Source: Prochlorococcus sp. AG-436-K22 (GTDB lineage: Bacteria; Cyanobacteriota; Cyanobacteriia; PCC-6307; Cyanobiaceae). From it: a DNA stretch of 33,324 bases. The position numbers and the translations under genes are program-made. The DNA lies in contig QCPK01000013.1 in the NCBI GenBank assembly GCA_003212555.1, positions 1-33,324 of the forward strand, in the 5' to 3' direction. The notes under the pieces were generated by a model. That model did no database searches. It saw only the letters and a program-made list of their open reading frames with translations, and had not been told where the DNA came from. Below are positions 1 to 7,664 of the stretch, in pieces. Within the stretch, counting starts at the first letter, position 1; the number at the start of each line of letters is the position of its first letter.

Positions 1-149
1 ACTTTTCTTGATGTATCAAAATAGATGCCAATCCAGAATTCTCAGTTGTTCAGCTAATGAGAGGACTTTTAATTAGCTGTCTTTTAAATTTCATTCACCC
101 CATTATGAACAAATTTAATGGGAAAAGATTTTACTTTTCAAAGCATTGA

Positions 150-398
150 TTATCTTTTCACCCAAACCGTATTTTCTTTGTTCTTCGAGATGAATTCAGC
201 AATCACTTTCCTTGGAACAAAATCCGTTGAACCAAAAGGATTATTGACCTGATCAGATTCAATGATCTGCACGTGATTATGAGAAAGCCTTTTAATAGTT
301 TTGTTTCCGTCTTTATTGTCTGTACCCAAAGCCTTTAGTGCTTTTTGCCAAATCTCTTTAGTATCTGAAAATGGTCCGATCTCAAAAGCAACGGTCAT
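150..398 (-). CDS. Hypothetical protein, 82 aa
   Basis: I do not recognise this protein and assign no function. It is a soluble-looking, charged 82-residue product with no membrane segment or signal peptide. Composition is protein-like, with an even helix-former content and a basic C-terminus ending in VWVKR. An in-frame TGA lies at 420-422, so the ATG at 398 is the only ATG start. A purine-rich stretch (GAAGAAA on the minus strand) just upstream could serve as ribosome binding site. The start overlaps the end of another small minus-strand ORF (382-501), an arrangement typical of translational coupling. It sits in the accessory patch beside a recombinase remnant, so it may be island cargo. 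The plus-strand ORF over the same bases looks like a shadow. Confidence 0.55.
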   Translation of the reverse strand: MTVAFEIGPFSDTKEIWQKALKALGTDNKDGNKTIKRLSHNHVQIIESDQVNNPFGSTDFVPRKVIAEFISKNKENTVWVKR

Positions 399-501
399 TT
401 TTAATTTCTTCAGGAGTAATCAATTTGCCAAATATTTCTTGCTCTGGCCAGTCTTGAAAATACTTAGCCTTTTGAGAGGTAATAAGTGAACATATGAGCA
501 A
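382..501 (-). CDS. Possible small hypothetical protein, 39 aa
   Basis: This short open frame has a TTG start and ends in a TGA that overlaps the start of the 82-aa ORF by 17 bases. The translation reads like protein, with a stretch containing KYFQDWPEQEIF followed by GKLITPEEIK. No ATG exists in the frame, which is blocked upstream by TAA at 517-519. It could be a real micro-protein coupled to its downstream neighbour, or the surviving tail of a longer gene whose start was lost. No family recognised. Support is only the amino-acid composition and the overlapping arrangement. Confidence 0.3.
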   Translation of the reverse strand: MLICSLITSQKAKYFQDWPEQEIFGKLITPEEIKNDRCF

Positions 502-518
502 GTAAAAGGTTCGCCGTT

Positions 519-677
519 ATGTCTGATCAGGAATACTCAACTTTCTCAATTAAGCTTCCAACAGCGCTCATCGATGACATTGATGAACTTCGTGCTCAGT
601 GGGGAGTTGAGACAAGAGAGTCTGTTTTAGAAAAACTTTTGGAGGTGGTTTTCGAAGACTCTGAAGAAGAAGATTAG
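519..677 (+). CDS. Small ribbon-helix-helix (CopG/Arc-like) protein, 52 aa
   Basis: The 52-residue product has the layout of a ribbon-helix-helix DNA-binding protein. A short beta strand with alternating residues (YSTFSIKLP, about residues 6-14) is followed by helix 1 (ALIDDIDELRAQWG), a turn, and helix 2 starting at TRESVLEKLLEVVF. The C-terminus is very acidic (EDSEEED). Such proteins bind operators as dimers and act as antitoxins, plasmid copy regulators or phage repressors. An AAAGG box about nine bases before the ATG supports the start. It converges on the recombinase remnant with a 29-base gap. No toxin partner is evident next to it: the divergent small ORFs upstream are unrecognised. 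DNA binding is inferred from fold pattern alone. Confidence 0.65.
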   Translation: MSDQEYSTFSIKLPTALIDDIDELRAQWGVETRESVLEKLLEVVFEDSEEED

Positions 678-706
678 AGATACTAAGCCTTTGCTATTTA
701 CGCACC

Positions 707-1210
707 TCAAACAGCTGTTAGATAAGGCATCCTTGCGTCACAGCTATCTCTGACTTTCAGAGCCCTTGCTGGATTGCTTGTCAATTCGCAACCAAGTTCG
801 TCTTTCGCCCAATCAAGAAGAACTCTTAAAACTCTTAGTTCTCTCATCACTGTGTTGGCTTTGACTGTCAGAAGTCGTTCGTCTCTCCAGACTGCTAAAT
901 GTCTGATGCTGAGTTCATTGAGAGGAATTTCACCCAGCCAACTGTTGGAAGTGACTTGTAAGGGGTATTTCTCGTTGTGACCACTTCTGTGGGTTTTTAG
1001 AGGCCCTTCTATATAGGAATTAATGGCTTCTCTGAGAATCTGAGGAGGTCTTTCCGTCAGTCCTTTTGGATTCTCAAATGAGCATTCAAAAGCTTTTGCC
1101 CATAGTTCTGCTTGGGCTTTTGTGGGGAAAGTCTTTGATTTAGGACCGATATGATTCTTCTTTCGAATTAAGGCTTGCCAGCCTTTCCCCCCTTTTCGAA
1201 TCGTTGCCAT
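707..1210 (-). pseudogene. Tyrosine recombinase (phage-type integrase), N-terminal remnant
   Basis: The 167-residue ORF matches the front half of tyrosine site-specific recombinases. Residues 1-45 form an arm-type DNA-binding domain (MATIRKGGKGWQALIRKK, then SKTFPTKAQAELWAKAFE). About residues 58-150 form the SAM-like core-binding domain (ILREAINSYIEG, WLGEIPLNELS, HLAVWRDERL, ANTVMRELRVLRVLLDWA, NPARALKV). The frame stops just where the catalytic domain should begin, so the R-H-R-Y active-site residues are absent. Full-length relatives are usually about 320-400 residues. It lies immediately downstream of, and in the same direction as, tRNA-Thr, the usual position of an integrase beside its attachment site. 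I infer a dead or truncated integrative element. A DNA-binding-only product cannot be excluded, since the remaining frame is intact. Confidence 0.82.
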
Positions 1211-1216
1211 TGGTAG

Positions 1217-1239
1217 GACGCATAAAGAGCAGATGCGTC
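1217..1239. repeat. 7-bp inverted repeat upstream of recombinase start
   Basis: GACGCAT (1217-1223) and ATGCGTC (1233-1239) are perfect reverse complements separated by nine bases. They lie six bases before the recombinase ATG on the minus strand. The position suits an operator or a hairpin in the leader of the recombinase mRNA. A 10-bp palindrome, AAAAGCTTTT, follows at 1249-1258. Confidence 0.45.
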
Positions 1240-1263
1240 ATCCAAATGAAAAGCTTTTAGAGC

Positions 1264-1295
1264 AAAAGTGGACATAAAAATGGATATCCACTTTT
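1264..1295 (-). terminator. Inverted repeat, possible terminator of the tRNA-Tyr/tRNA-Thr transcript
   Basis: AAAAGTGGA (1264-1272) and TCCACTTTT (1287-1295) form a perfect 9-bp stem with a 14-base loop. It lies about 58 bases past the 3' end of tRNA-Thr on the minus strand. The arm ending in four T's reads as CACTTTT at the end of the hairpin, compatible with a weak intrinsic terminator. It could equally be a recombinase or accessory-factor binding site, because it lies between the integrase remnant and the presumed attachment tRNA. Confidence 0.4.
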
Positions 1296-1352
1296 AGATA
1301 TCAACAACTCCTAGTGCATGAAACTAATTCTCTTGGAAGAGGTTGAGGACAG

Positions 1353-1424
<72 letters not shown>

Positions 1425-1434
1425 TTGTGGAAAG

Positions 1435-1516
1435 TGGGCCGGGTTGGATTTGAACCAACGTAGGCAGAGCCAGCGGATTTACAGTCCGCCCCCATTAACC
1501 ACTCGGGCACCGACCC
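1435..1516 (-). tRNA. tRNA-Tyr (anticodon GTA)
   Basis: An 82-base class II tRNA with a long variable arm. The acceptor stem GGGTCGG pairs with CCGGCCC, with discriminator A. The anticodon stem GCGGA/TCCGC closes CTGTAAA with anticodon GTA. The T arm contains GGTTCAAATCC. CCA is not encoded. It is the first gene of a tRNA-Tyr/tRNA-Thr pair and lies divergent from aroQ. Confidence 0.97.
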
Positions 1517-1621
1517 TAACCACCTAAGGACATTACCAGCTAAAGCGACGTAATATCTCAAATATGTTGGGCGTTTTGTTCTGAGGTGTATACGATTTGT
1601 GATGTACTTGCCTTGTAAGCA

Positions 1622-2071
1622 TTGATTAATTTATTGCTAATTAATGGTCCTAACCTTAATCTCCTTGGACAAAGAGAGCCATCCCTTTATGGAGTTCAAA
1701 CTCTAGAAACAATTGAAACTGAGCTTTATAAGAAAGCTGAGAAGGCAGGCATTAAGCTTGAAACTTTTCAGAGTAATTCTGAAGGATCTTTGGTAGACCA
1801 AATTCAGAAAGCCATAGGTGAAATTGATGCCATTATGATCAACGCTGGTGCCTATACACATACTTCTGTGGCTCTAAGAGATGCATTGCTAAGTTCAGAG
1901 ATCCCTTATGTGGAGTTGCATCTGAGTAATACCTTTTCAAGGGAATCTTTTCGACACAAGTCTTTATTGGCAGATCGAGCAGTTGGTGTGATTACTGGCT
2001 TTGGTCCAATGAGCTATCAACTTGCTTTTGATGGAATTCTTTCTTTTTTGAAGCATCAAGATAGGAAATAA
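1622..2071 (+). CDS. aroQ: 3-dehydroquinate dehydratase, type II
   Basis: Converts 3-dehydroquinate to 3-dehydroshikimate, the third step of the shikimate pathway to chorismate and aromatic amino acids; cytoplasmic, normally a dodecamer. The 149-residue length is typical. The signature [17 protein letters not shown] (residues 8-24) carries the catalytic Arg18 and Tyr23. NAGAYTHTS and the ELHLSN...RESFRH segment, with the catalytic His, follow. The start is TTG at 1622: a TAA lies two codons upstream in frame and no ATG precedes the conserved motif. The stop codon shares one base with the miaE start, so the two are co-translated. Identification is firm. Confidence 0.96.
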   Translation: MINLLLINGPNLNLLGQREPSLYGVQTLETIETELYKKAEKAGIKLETFQSNSEGSLVDQIQKAIGEIDAIMINAGAYTHTSVALRDALLSSEIPYVELHLSNTFSRESFRHKSLLADRAVGVITGFGPMSYQLAFDGILSFLKHQDRK

Positions 2072-2685
2072 TGGCATTAGTATTCGAGAAATCAAAGGCT
2101 TCTAAAAAAATTAAATGGTTGAAGACTTCAACAAGCCAAAGATGGTTGGATCAGGCAATTGCTCATCCTTTAGAAATACTGATAGATCATGCTAACTGTG
2201 AAAGAAAAGCTGCTGGTGCAGCAATTCAAATGATGTTTAGATATTTATGTGAACCAGGCTTAGCAGAAGTCCTTAGCCCTCTTGCAAGAGAGGAGTTAGA
2301 ACACTTTGAGCGTGTTCTTAAGATTTTGAAATCAAGAGGTCGCTATCTTGAACCATTGCAGGCTCCACCTTATGGGTCCTTATTGGCCAAAAGTATACGA
2401 AAAGAAGAACCATTGAGAATGCTAGATAGTTTCTTGGTGGCGGGTTTAATCGAAGCAAGGAGCCATGAACGTATGGCTTTACTTTCCTTACATAGCCCAG
2501 ATCAAGAATTAAGAGCTTTATATGCTGAATTGCTTAATAGCGAGGCCCGTCATTTTTGTATTTATTGGACCTTAGCGGAAAAACGTTTTGAGAAATCTGA
2601 AATTCTTACACGATTAAAGGAGCTCGCAGAAGTTGAATCAAAGATTCTTTCTGAAAGTCATCATGAGCCAAGAATGCATAGTTAG
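2071..2685 (+). CDS. miaE: tRNA-(ms2io6A)-hydroxylase
   Basis: MiaE hydroxylates the isopentenyl side chain of ms2i6A at position 37 of tRNAs reading U-starting codons, using a non-haem di-iron centre and O2. The 204-residue protein shows the ferritin-like helical bundle with Glu/His ligand pairs. These are DHANCERKAAGAAIQ (about 39-53), EELEHFERV (about 74-82), EARSHERMALL and NSEARHFCIYWTLAE. These match MiaE well. It overlaps aroQ by one base and is followed after two bases by cobI, so the three are an operon-like unit. No functional link between the three pathways is evident; the grouping is probably only transcriptional. Confidence 0.9.
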   Translation: MALVFEKSKASKKIKWLKTSTSQRWLDQAIAHPLEILIDHANCERKAAGAAIQMMFRYLCEPGLAEVLSPLAREELEHFERVLKILKSRGRYLEPLQAPPYGSLLAKSIRKEEPLRMLDSFLVAGLIEARSHERMALLSLHSPDQELRALYAELLNSEARHFCIYWTLAEKRFEKSEILTRLKELAEVESKILSESHHEPRMHS

Positions 2686-2687
2686 AA

Positions 2688-3476
2688 ATGGTTTGCTTTA
2701 AGGATTTAAAGAAATATTTTTCTTTTTCAAACTCAAGAACAAAAAAGGTACTTGAACCAGGCTTGACGTTAGTAGGAGTTGGACCTGGAGACCCTTCGCT
2801 TTTAACTTTTGCGGCAGTCTCAGCTATTAAAAGTGCCAGTTTAGTTGCATACCCAGTAGCAAAAATTGGTTCAGAAGGAATGGCACAAAAAATAGCTTAT
2901 GAATTTCTGAAAGGTAAAAAGTGCATGCCAATATTATTCCCAATGATTACCGAAATAGATGCTTTGAAAGATGCATGGGCAGAGGCAAGTAGTCAGTTAG
3001 TAGAAGCAGTTAGAAGCGGAGAAAATGTAGTTCTACTTTGCCAGGGGGATCCTTCTTTATATGCAACAAGCTCGTATATTTTGCACCTAATTAGTATGAA
3101 TTATCCAATGTGTCCTTTAAAAGTTATTCCTGGGATCTCTTCATTTAATGCTGCCGCTGCAATTGCAAAATTGCCTTTGTCCTTACAAAAAGAGGAGCTT
3201 TTAGTTTCCTGTGTCCCTGATGAACATGAAGCTCTTGATCTAATGTTAGACGATTTTATGACCTCAAGAAAAGTTTTGGTATTGCTAAAACTAGGAAAGA
3301 GGTGGGAATGGGTTAGAAATATTTTGGAACAAAAAAAATTGTTGGATAATACACTATTTGTTCAAAGAGTTGGCTTTCCTGATCAACTAATTGTTCAAGC
3401 AAATGATATGAAAGAGCTTAATGCATCTTATTTTTCTTTATTAATTATTAGAAAAAGACCTACATTCTTTGACTAG
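2688..3476 (+). CDS. cobI: Precorrin-2 C20-methyltransferase
   Basis: Transfers a methyl group from SAM to C-20 of precorrin-2 (or cobalt-precorrin-2) in the corrin-ring pathway to (pseudo)cobalamin. The 262-residue protein has the tetrapyrrole methylase fold. The SAM-binding GVGPGDPS is at residues 30-37 after a roughly 23-residue leader, AYPVAK follows at about 55, then LLCQGDPSLYATSSY (near 113-127) and VIPGISSFNAAAA. These distinguish CobI/CbiL from other methylases of the family. It starts two bases after miaE. The aerobic (cobI) and anaerobic (cbiL) names cannot be separated from sequence alone; cyanobacteria generally use the cobalt-early route. Confidence 0.92.
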   Translation: MVCFKDLKKYFSFSNSRTKKVLEPGLTLVGVGPGDPSLLTFAAVSAIKSASLVAYPVAKIGSEGMAQKIAYEFLKGKKCMPILFPMITEIDALKDAWAEASSQLVEAVRSGENVVLLCQGDPSLYATSSYILHLISMNYPMCPLKVIPGISSFNAAAAIAKLPLSLQKEELLVSCVPDEHEALDLMLDDFMTSRKVLVLLKLGKRWEWVRNILEQKKLLDNTLFVQRVGFPDQLIVQANDMKELNASYFSLLIIRKRPTFFD

Positions 3477-3601
3477 TTTAATAGTGATATATAAGCATTT
3501 CTAGGAAATCTATCAGTTTTGAATGATCTCTTGTTCTTGTAAATTTCTTAGTTCAAATAAATATTGAATTACCATAAATAGTTGAAGCTATATGATTTCT
3601 C

Positions 3602-4063
3602 ATGACAAAGCCTTGGCCTCTGAGTAGAGCGTTGCTTGTAGAAATCCTTTCTGATAGAACAAGTGATACTTTTGTTTGCAAGCTTATTTGGGAAAGACTT
3701 GATTACAAGCCTGTAGTTGATGAGTCGATCATCTTTTTGGCTGGATCGAATACACCTTTATATTGGAGGGAAAGATTTTTGGAAGCACCACAAGTGATTT
3801 CCAAGCGATCAGCTTCTATACATTTAACTAGATCTATACCAAAGGAATACAAGCAAGCTCTGAAAACTATTTTAAATTTTGAGGGTTATAAGATTAATGA
3901 ACTTTTCCCTAGGCGAACTCGCCGAGCTACTGCCGTCAACTGGCTCTTAGCATGGACGTTGAGCAGAGGAGAGGCTTTGCCCGATAAAGGCCCTTTGCCC
4001 AAGCTGTGTAATGCTCCGAAGGACCCTTTGTTGGGACATCCTGGAGACCCATGTATCGAATGA
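3602..4063 (+). CDS. DUF1823 family protein
   Basis: A 153-residue protein of the cyanobacterial DUF1823 family; function unknown. Visible features are a WPLSRALLVEILSDRTSDTFVCKLIWERLDY N-terminus, an arginine-rich FPRRTRRATAVNWLLAW segment (about 102-118), and a proline/glycine-rich tail. There is no signal peptide or membrane segment. From memory it is often found just upstream of der in cyanobacteria, as here, with a 102-base gap. The 125 bases between cobI and this gene are AT-rich and hold no recognisable site. I infer a soluble, possibly nucleic-acid-associated protein only from its basic patch. Confidence 0.8.
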   Translation: MTKPWPLSRALLVEILSDRTSDTFVCKLIWERLDYKPVVDESIIFLAGSNTPLYWRERFLEAPQVISKRSASIHLTRSIPKEYKQALKTILNFEGYKINELFPRRTRRATAVNWLLAWTLSRGEALPDKGPLPKLCNAPKDPLLGHPGDPCIE

Positions 4064-4165
4064 ATTTTGGCTTAGGATACTTATAGTCTTGCTCCCCTGC
4101 GAAAGAAAAGTTGGTTTATTTCTCTATAACTAAGTATTCTCAATAAAGAAGTATGCGAGGAAAAA

Positions 4166-5536
4166 ATGGCGCGACCTATCGTCGCCATAATTGGTCGGCC
4201 TAATGTTGGCAAGTCTACTATTGTTAATAGGTTATGTCGTAGCAAAGACGCAATAGTCTTTGACAAGCCTGGAGTAACTAGAGATCGCAGTTATCAAGAT
4301 GGTTTCTGGGGAGATAGAGAGTTTAAATTAGTTGATACTGGTGGTCTTGTTTTTGATGATGAGAGTGAATTCCTTCCTGAGATAAGAGAACAAGTAAATC
4401 TAGCGATGGCAGAAGCTGCAATAGCACTTGTGATAGTTGATGGGCAGCAAGGAATTACTGCCTCAGATCAGGCGATTGCCGAATGGCTTAGAAGTTATAA
4501 ATGTTCGATTCTTTTGGCTGTTAATAAATGTGAGTCTCCTGAATTGGGACTTGCTATGGCCGCAAATTTTTGGCAATTAGGTCTTGGAGAGCCTTATCCA
4601 GTTTCGGCTATTCACGGTGCCGGTACTGGTGACCTTCTTGATCGCTTAATTGAATTACTCCCTCCTAAGGTCAGCTTTGAAAATGAAGAGAACCCCATTC
4701 AGCTTTCAATCATTGGGAGACCAAATGTAGGCAAGTCAAGTCTCCTGAATGCAATATGTGGGGAGAATCGAGCAATAGTGAGTCCTGTTAGAGGTACTAC
4801 ACGTGACACCATTGATACTTCGATCATAAGAGAAGGTCAAGCATGGAAATTAATTGATACTGCCGGTATTCGTAGACGTAAAAGTGTGAATTATGGCCCT
4901 GAGTTTTTTGGTATTAACCGTAGTTTTAAAGCAATCGAGCGGAGTGACGTATGCATTCTGGTTATAGATGCATTGGATGGTGTTACTGAACAAGATCAAC
5001 GCCTTGCAGGGAGAATTGAAGAAGAAGGCCGAGCTTGTTTGGTTGTCGTTAACAAGTGGGATGCAATTGAAAAAGATACATATACGATGCCAGCAATGGA
5101 AAAGGAACTGAGATCAAAACTTTATTTTTTAGACTGGGCTGAGATGCTATTCGTTTCTGCATTGATGAAGCAAAGAATTAATCCAATTTTTCAATTTGCT
5201 TCTTTAGCTGTAGAACAACATCGAAGAAGAATCTCTACTTCAGTAGTTAATGAAGTGGTTGCCGACGCCTTAAGTTGGCGAAGTCCGCCTACGAGTAGAG
5301 GAGGTAGACAGGGCCGTCTTTATTATGCAACTCAAGTGGCAAGCTCCCCTCCTAGCTTCACTCTTTTTGTAAATGAGCCAAAGCTATTTGGTGATTCATA
5401 TAGAAGATATTTAGAGCGTCAATTGCGAGATGGTCTTGGTTTTCAAGGTACTCCTATAAAGCTTTTTTGGAGAGGGAAGAAACAACGAGAAGCAGAAAGA
5501 GATTTGAAACGTCAACAAATTAACTCTTCGACTTAA
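4166..5536 (+). CDS. der: Ribosome biogenesis GTPase Der
   Basis: Der (EngA) is an essential double-GTPase that assists maturation of the 50S ribosomal subunit. The 456-residue protein has two tandem Era-like G domains. The first P-loop GRPNVGKST starts at residue 10 with switch II VDTGG. The second P-loop GRPNVGKSS is at about 184-192 with DTAGI and NKWD. A C-terminal KH-like domain follows, and the acidic spacer between the G domains (ENEEN) is typical. The ATG start begins directly with the conserved [13 protein letters not shown]. Length is normal. It is followed after three bases by cbiQ. Confidence 0.97.
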   Translation: MARPIVAIIGRPNVGKSTIVNRLCRSKDAIVFDKPGVTRDRSYQDGFWGDREFKLVDTGGLVFDDESEFLPEIREQVNLAMAEAAIALVIVDGQQGITASDQAIAEWLRSYKCSILLAVNKCESPELGLAMAANFWQLGLGEPYPVSAIHGAGTGDLLDRLIELLPPKVSFENEENPIQLSIIGRPNVGKSSLLNAICGENRAIVSPVRGTTRDTIDTSIIREGQAWKLIDTAGIRRRKSVNYGPEFFGINRSFKAIERSDVCILVIDALDGVTEQDQRLAGRIEEEGRACLVVVNKWDAIEKDTYTMPAMEKELRSKLYFLDWAEMLFVSALMKQRINPIFQFASLAVEQHRRRISTSVVNEVVADALSWRSPPTSRGGRQGRLYYATQVASSPPSFTLFVNEPKLFGDSYRRYLERQLRDGLGFQGTPIKLFWRGKKQREAERDLKRQQINSST

Positions 5537-5539
5537 GAG

Positions 5540-6427
5540 ATGGAGCTTTTGAGGAATGTCCCTATTGGTCAGTATGTAGCTGGAAAATCAGGTTGGCTGA
5601 GGAGTTTGGACCCAAGATTGAAATTCGCATGGGTACTAATGTTTTTGGTCTCGCCAGTGCTTGCAGGTCCGCTTTGGAGAGTAGCTTTAGCCCTAGCCCT
5701 TATGCTAATTACGGTGTTTCGATCATTGCCTTTAAGGATTATTTGGCGGCCTTTCTCCCTTTTAATAATCTTTTCAATTTTGTGTGGTTTATTAGCAACT
5801 TTCTTGCCAACAAATGAAACCACTTCAGCATTAACAATTCGTTCTCCTCAAGAACTCCCTAACTTGGTTCTCTCAGGCAGTCATTGGGAAATAATCAAGA
5901 TCGGTACATTTGTAATTGACAGACGATCGGCTGAATTAGGCCTGAATACTTCAACCTTAATTTTTACTGTTGTTCATAGCGTCAACTTGATGTTATGTAC
6001 TACGTCTCCGGAGGATTTGATGTGGACATTGAGATGGTATTTGAAACCTATTGCACTATTAGGCTTCCCATTAGACCGGATGAGTTTTCAATTACTTCTA
6101 GCATTACGATTTATTCCTTTGGTTCAAGAGGAATTTCAGAACCTTATACGATCAATAATTAATAGAGCTATTAACTTTAAAGAACTTGGACTTAAAAAAT
6201 CTGTTAGCTTAATACTCTCTGTAGGAGAAAGGTTGTTGTCTAATATTTTATTAAGAGCTGAACAAGGTGCAGAATCTCTCTTAATTAGAAATCATGGTAT
6301 GATGTTGCACCCAAGTTCACTAAAGCCTAAAGGGCTCATGAAGAGAAGCACTGCTTTGCTTAATTCAATTGCTATCGCAGTACTTTTTCTTACTATAATT
6401 CTTCGAAAAGAATATGGAGCATTTTGA
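5540..6427 (+). CDS. cbiQ: Energy-coupling factor (ECF) transporter transmembrane protein, CbiQ/EcfT family
   Basis: Transmembrane T component that couples ATPase subunits to a vitamin- or metal-binding S component in ECF transporters. The 295-residue protein opens with a YVAGKSGWLRSLDPRLK amphipathic start typical of CbiQ. Hydrophobic segments lie near residues 29-60, 66-90, 140-156 and 190-200, with a final one (about 270-288) at the C-terminus. The coupling helix region LRAEQGAESLLIRNHG sits where family members normally carry Ala-Arg-Gly motifs; here the motif is degenerate. No S component or ATPase gene is nearby, as is common in cyanobacteria. Despite the name, cobalt specificity is not shown, although cobI lies three genes upstream. 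It follows der by three bases. Confidence 0.88.
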   Translation: MELLRNVPIGQYVAGKSGWLRSLDPRLKFAWVLMFLVSPVLAGPLWRVALALALMLITVFRSLPLRIIWRPFSLLIIFSILCGLLATFLPTNETTSALTIRSPQELPNLVLSGSHWEIIKIGTFVIDRRSAELGLNTSTLIFTVVHSVNLMLCTTSPEDLMWTLRWYLKPIALLGFPLDRMSFQLLLALRFIPLVQEEFQNLIRSIINRAINFKELGLKKSVSLILSVGERLLSNILLRAEQGAESLLIRNHGMMLHPSSLKPKGLMKRSTALLNSIAIAVLFLTIILRKEYGAF

Positions 6428-6578
6428 TACTTAATACTTTAATGTTAATGGGTACTCATTTCCTATTTCCAAATTTATTGATTTCTCTAAGATTCAATAT
6501 TAGGAATTAATATCATAAATTAACATTTTGATCGGTCCGAAGTAGTCTATTTACATATTTATGATTTTTGTTTGAAAA

Positions 6579-6851
6579 TTGCTTGCAAAATCTGAGTCTT
6601 ATCTTAATCATCCAACTTTTGGGATGCTTTATTTGGTAACCCCTGCTGAGAAGGGTAGAGATATTTATGCAACATTATATGCTCAGAAGATGTTCTTCTT
6701 TGTGACTCTTGAGTCTTATGGCGCTGAATTTGAGGTCATTCCTTATATGGATGCTCGTTACTATGCAGAGATGAATATTTCACGCTGTAGAAAAAATAGG
6801 TCTAGAGATTTAGAGTTTTGGCAAAAATTGTTCAGGCAGACTTTTATTTAA
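6579..6851 (+). CDS. pipX: PII-interacting protein X
   Basis: PipX shuttles between the PII signalling protein and the nitrogen regulator NtcA, acting as NtcA co-activator when 2-oxoglutarate is high. The 90-residue product matches the family in size and in signature: ESYLNHPTFGMLYLV at the N-terminus, LYAQKMFFFVT, a DAR motif near residue 60, and FRQTFI at the end. The start is TTG, because TGA lies two codons upstream in frame and no ATG precedes the conserved block. It is followed closely by the yggS homologue pipY, the usual cyanobacterial pair. The 151-base region before it is AT-rich; GTA-N7-TAC at 6542-6554 misses the NtcA spacing by one base, so I do not call a site. Confidence 0.93.
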   Translation: MLAKSESYLNHPTFGMLYLVTPAEKGRDIYATLYAQKMFFFVTLESYGAEFEVIPYMDARYYAEMNISRCRKNRSRDLEFWQKLFRQTFI

Positions 6852-6857
6852 GAGGCT

Positions 6858-7496
6858 TTGGAAATTGTTATGAACCTGAATGAATTGAGAAATTCTCTAC
6901 CAAGCCGCGTCAAGGTTTTGGCAGTTAGCAAGGGACAGGAGATTAGATCAATTCGTTTACTTGCTTCTAGTGGTCAAATTGATTTTGGAGAAAGTAAGGT
7001 GCAAGAGGCATTGCCAAAGTTGGATTCATTAAAAGACTTAATAGGTATTAGATGGCATTTTATTGGAAGTTTGCAAGCCAATAAGGTAAGGCAGGTTGTA
7101 CGTACCTTTGATGTTATTCATTCAGTAGACTCTTTAAAATTAGCTAAAAGAATTTCAAGAATTGCCGGTGAAGAATGTAAGAAACCAACCGTGATGCTTC
7201 AAGTTAAATTTCGTAATGATCCAAATAAAGGGGGGTTTAACTCTGAAGAGCTTTTAGATTCTTGGAATGAAATGCTTGCACTCCCAAGTATCGATTTAGT
7301 GGGCCTTATGACTATGCCCCCTCTTTCGTTTGATTTAACTCAGAGAAAAGTATTATTTAAAGAATGCAGACTCTTAGCAGATAAGTTGCGACTTAAGGAT
7401 TGTTCCATGGGCATGAGTGCAGACTGGAAGGAGGCTGTAGAGAGTGGTGCTACATGGATTAGATTGGGTACTTCTCTTTTTGAATCAAGATTGTGA
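6858..7496 (+). CDS. pipY: PLP homeostasis protein PipY (YggS family)
   Basis: A single-domain fold-type III PLP-binding protein that keeps the vitamin B6 pool and amino-acid balance; in cyanobacteria it is encoded with and functionally linked to PipX. Visible family motifs are KVLAVSKGQ with the PLP lysine (about residues 19-27), FGESKVQEALPK, WHFIGSLQANKVRQV, HSVDSL, GLMTMPP and the C-terminal CSMGMSADWKEAVESGATWIRLGTSLF. Two starts are possible: TTG at 6858 (six bases after pipX) or ATG at 6870, the latter with GGAA five to nine bases upstream. I keep the longer form but consider the ATG at least as likely. Length of about 210 is normal to slightly short. Confidence 0.94.
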   Translation: MEIVMNLNELRNSLPSRVKVLAVSKGQEIRSIRLLASSGQIDFGESKVQEALPKLDSLKDLIGIRWHFIGSLQANKVRQVVRTFDVIHSVDSLKLAKRISRIAGEECKKPTVMLQVKFRNDPNKGGFNSEELLDSWNEMLALPSIDLVGLMTMPPLSFDLTQRKVLFKECRLLADKLRLKDCSMGMSADWKEAVESGATWIRLGTSLFESRL

Positions 7497-7594
7497 TCTC
7501 AATTGCGGCGAGATATCAATAAACCCAATTGAAAACCTTGCCCCTATCTTAAAATAACGCTATTTAGATAATTAAGGAATATATTTATTCTTCT

Positions 7595-7631
7595 TTCAAG
7601 GGGGAGACTCTTGAAGTTCGGTCTAACCGAA
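7595..7631 (+). promoter_or_regulatory. Two tandem small hairpins in the sepF leader
   Basis: TTCAAG (7595-7600) pairs with CTTGAA (7610-7615) around a G-rich loop. One base later TTCGGT (7617-7622) pairs with ACCGAA (7626-7631) around CTA. Both are perfect 6-bp stems about 34 bases before the sepF start, in the 168-base pipY-sepF gap. They could be a transcript leader element or an end signal for pipY; the lack of a T-run argues against a strong terminator. Confidence 0.35.
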
Positions 7632-7664
7632 ACAGCTCAAAATCATTCAGAGAGGATTTAACAG

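Noticed and set aside
1..149. Duplicate of the tRNA-Thr 3' end as an attachment site in the left part of the window
   Set aside because: No matching stretch was found by eye between 1 and 700; the far boundary may be outside the window or lost.
5593..5817. Plus-strand 74-residue frame inside cbiQ
   Set aside because: CbiQ is a clear family match in the other frame over the same bases.
6542..6554. GTA-N7-TAC upstream of pipX as an NtcA site
   Set aside because: NtcA boxes need GTA-N8-TAC; the spacing is one base short and no suitably placed -10 was evident.
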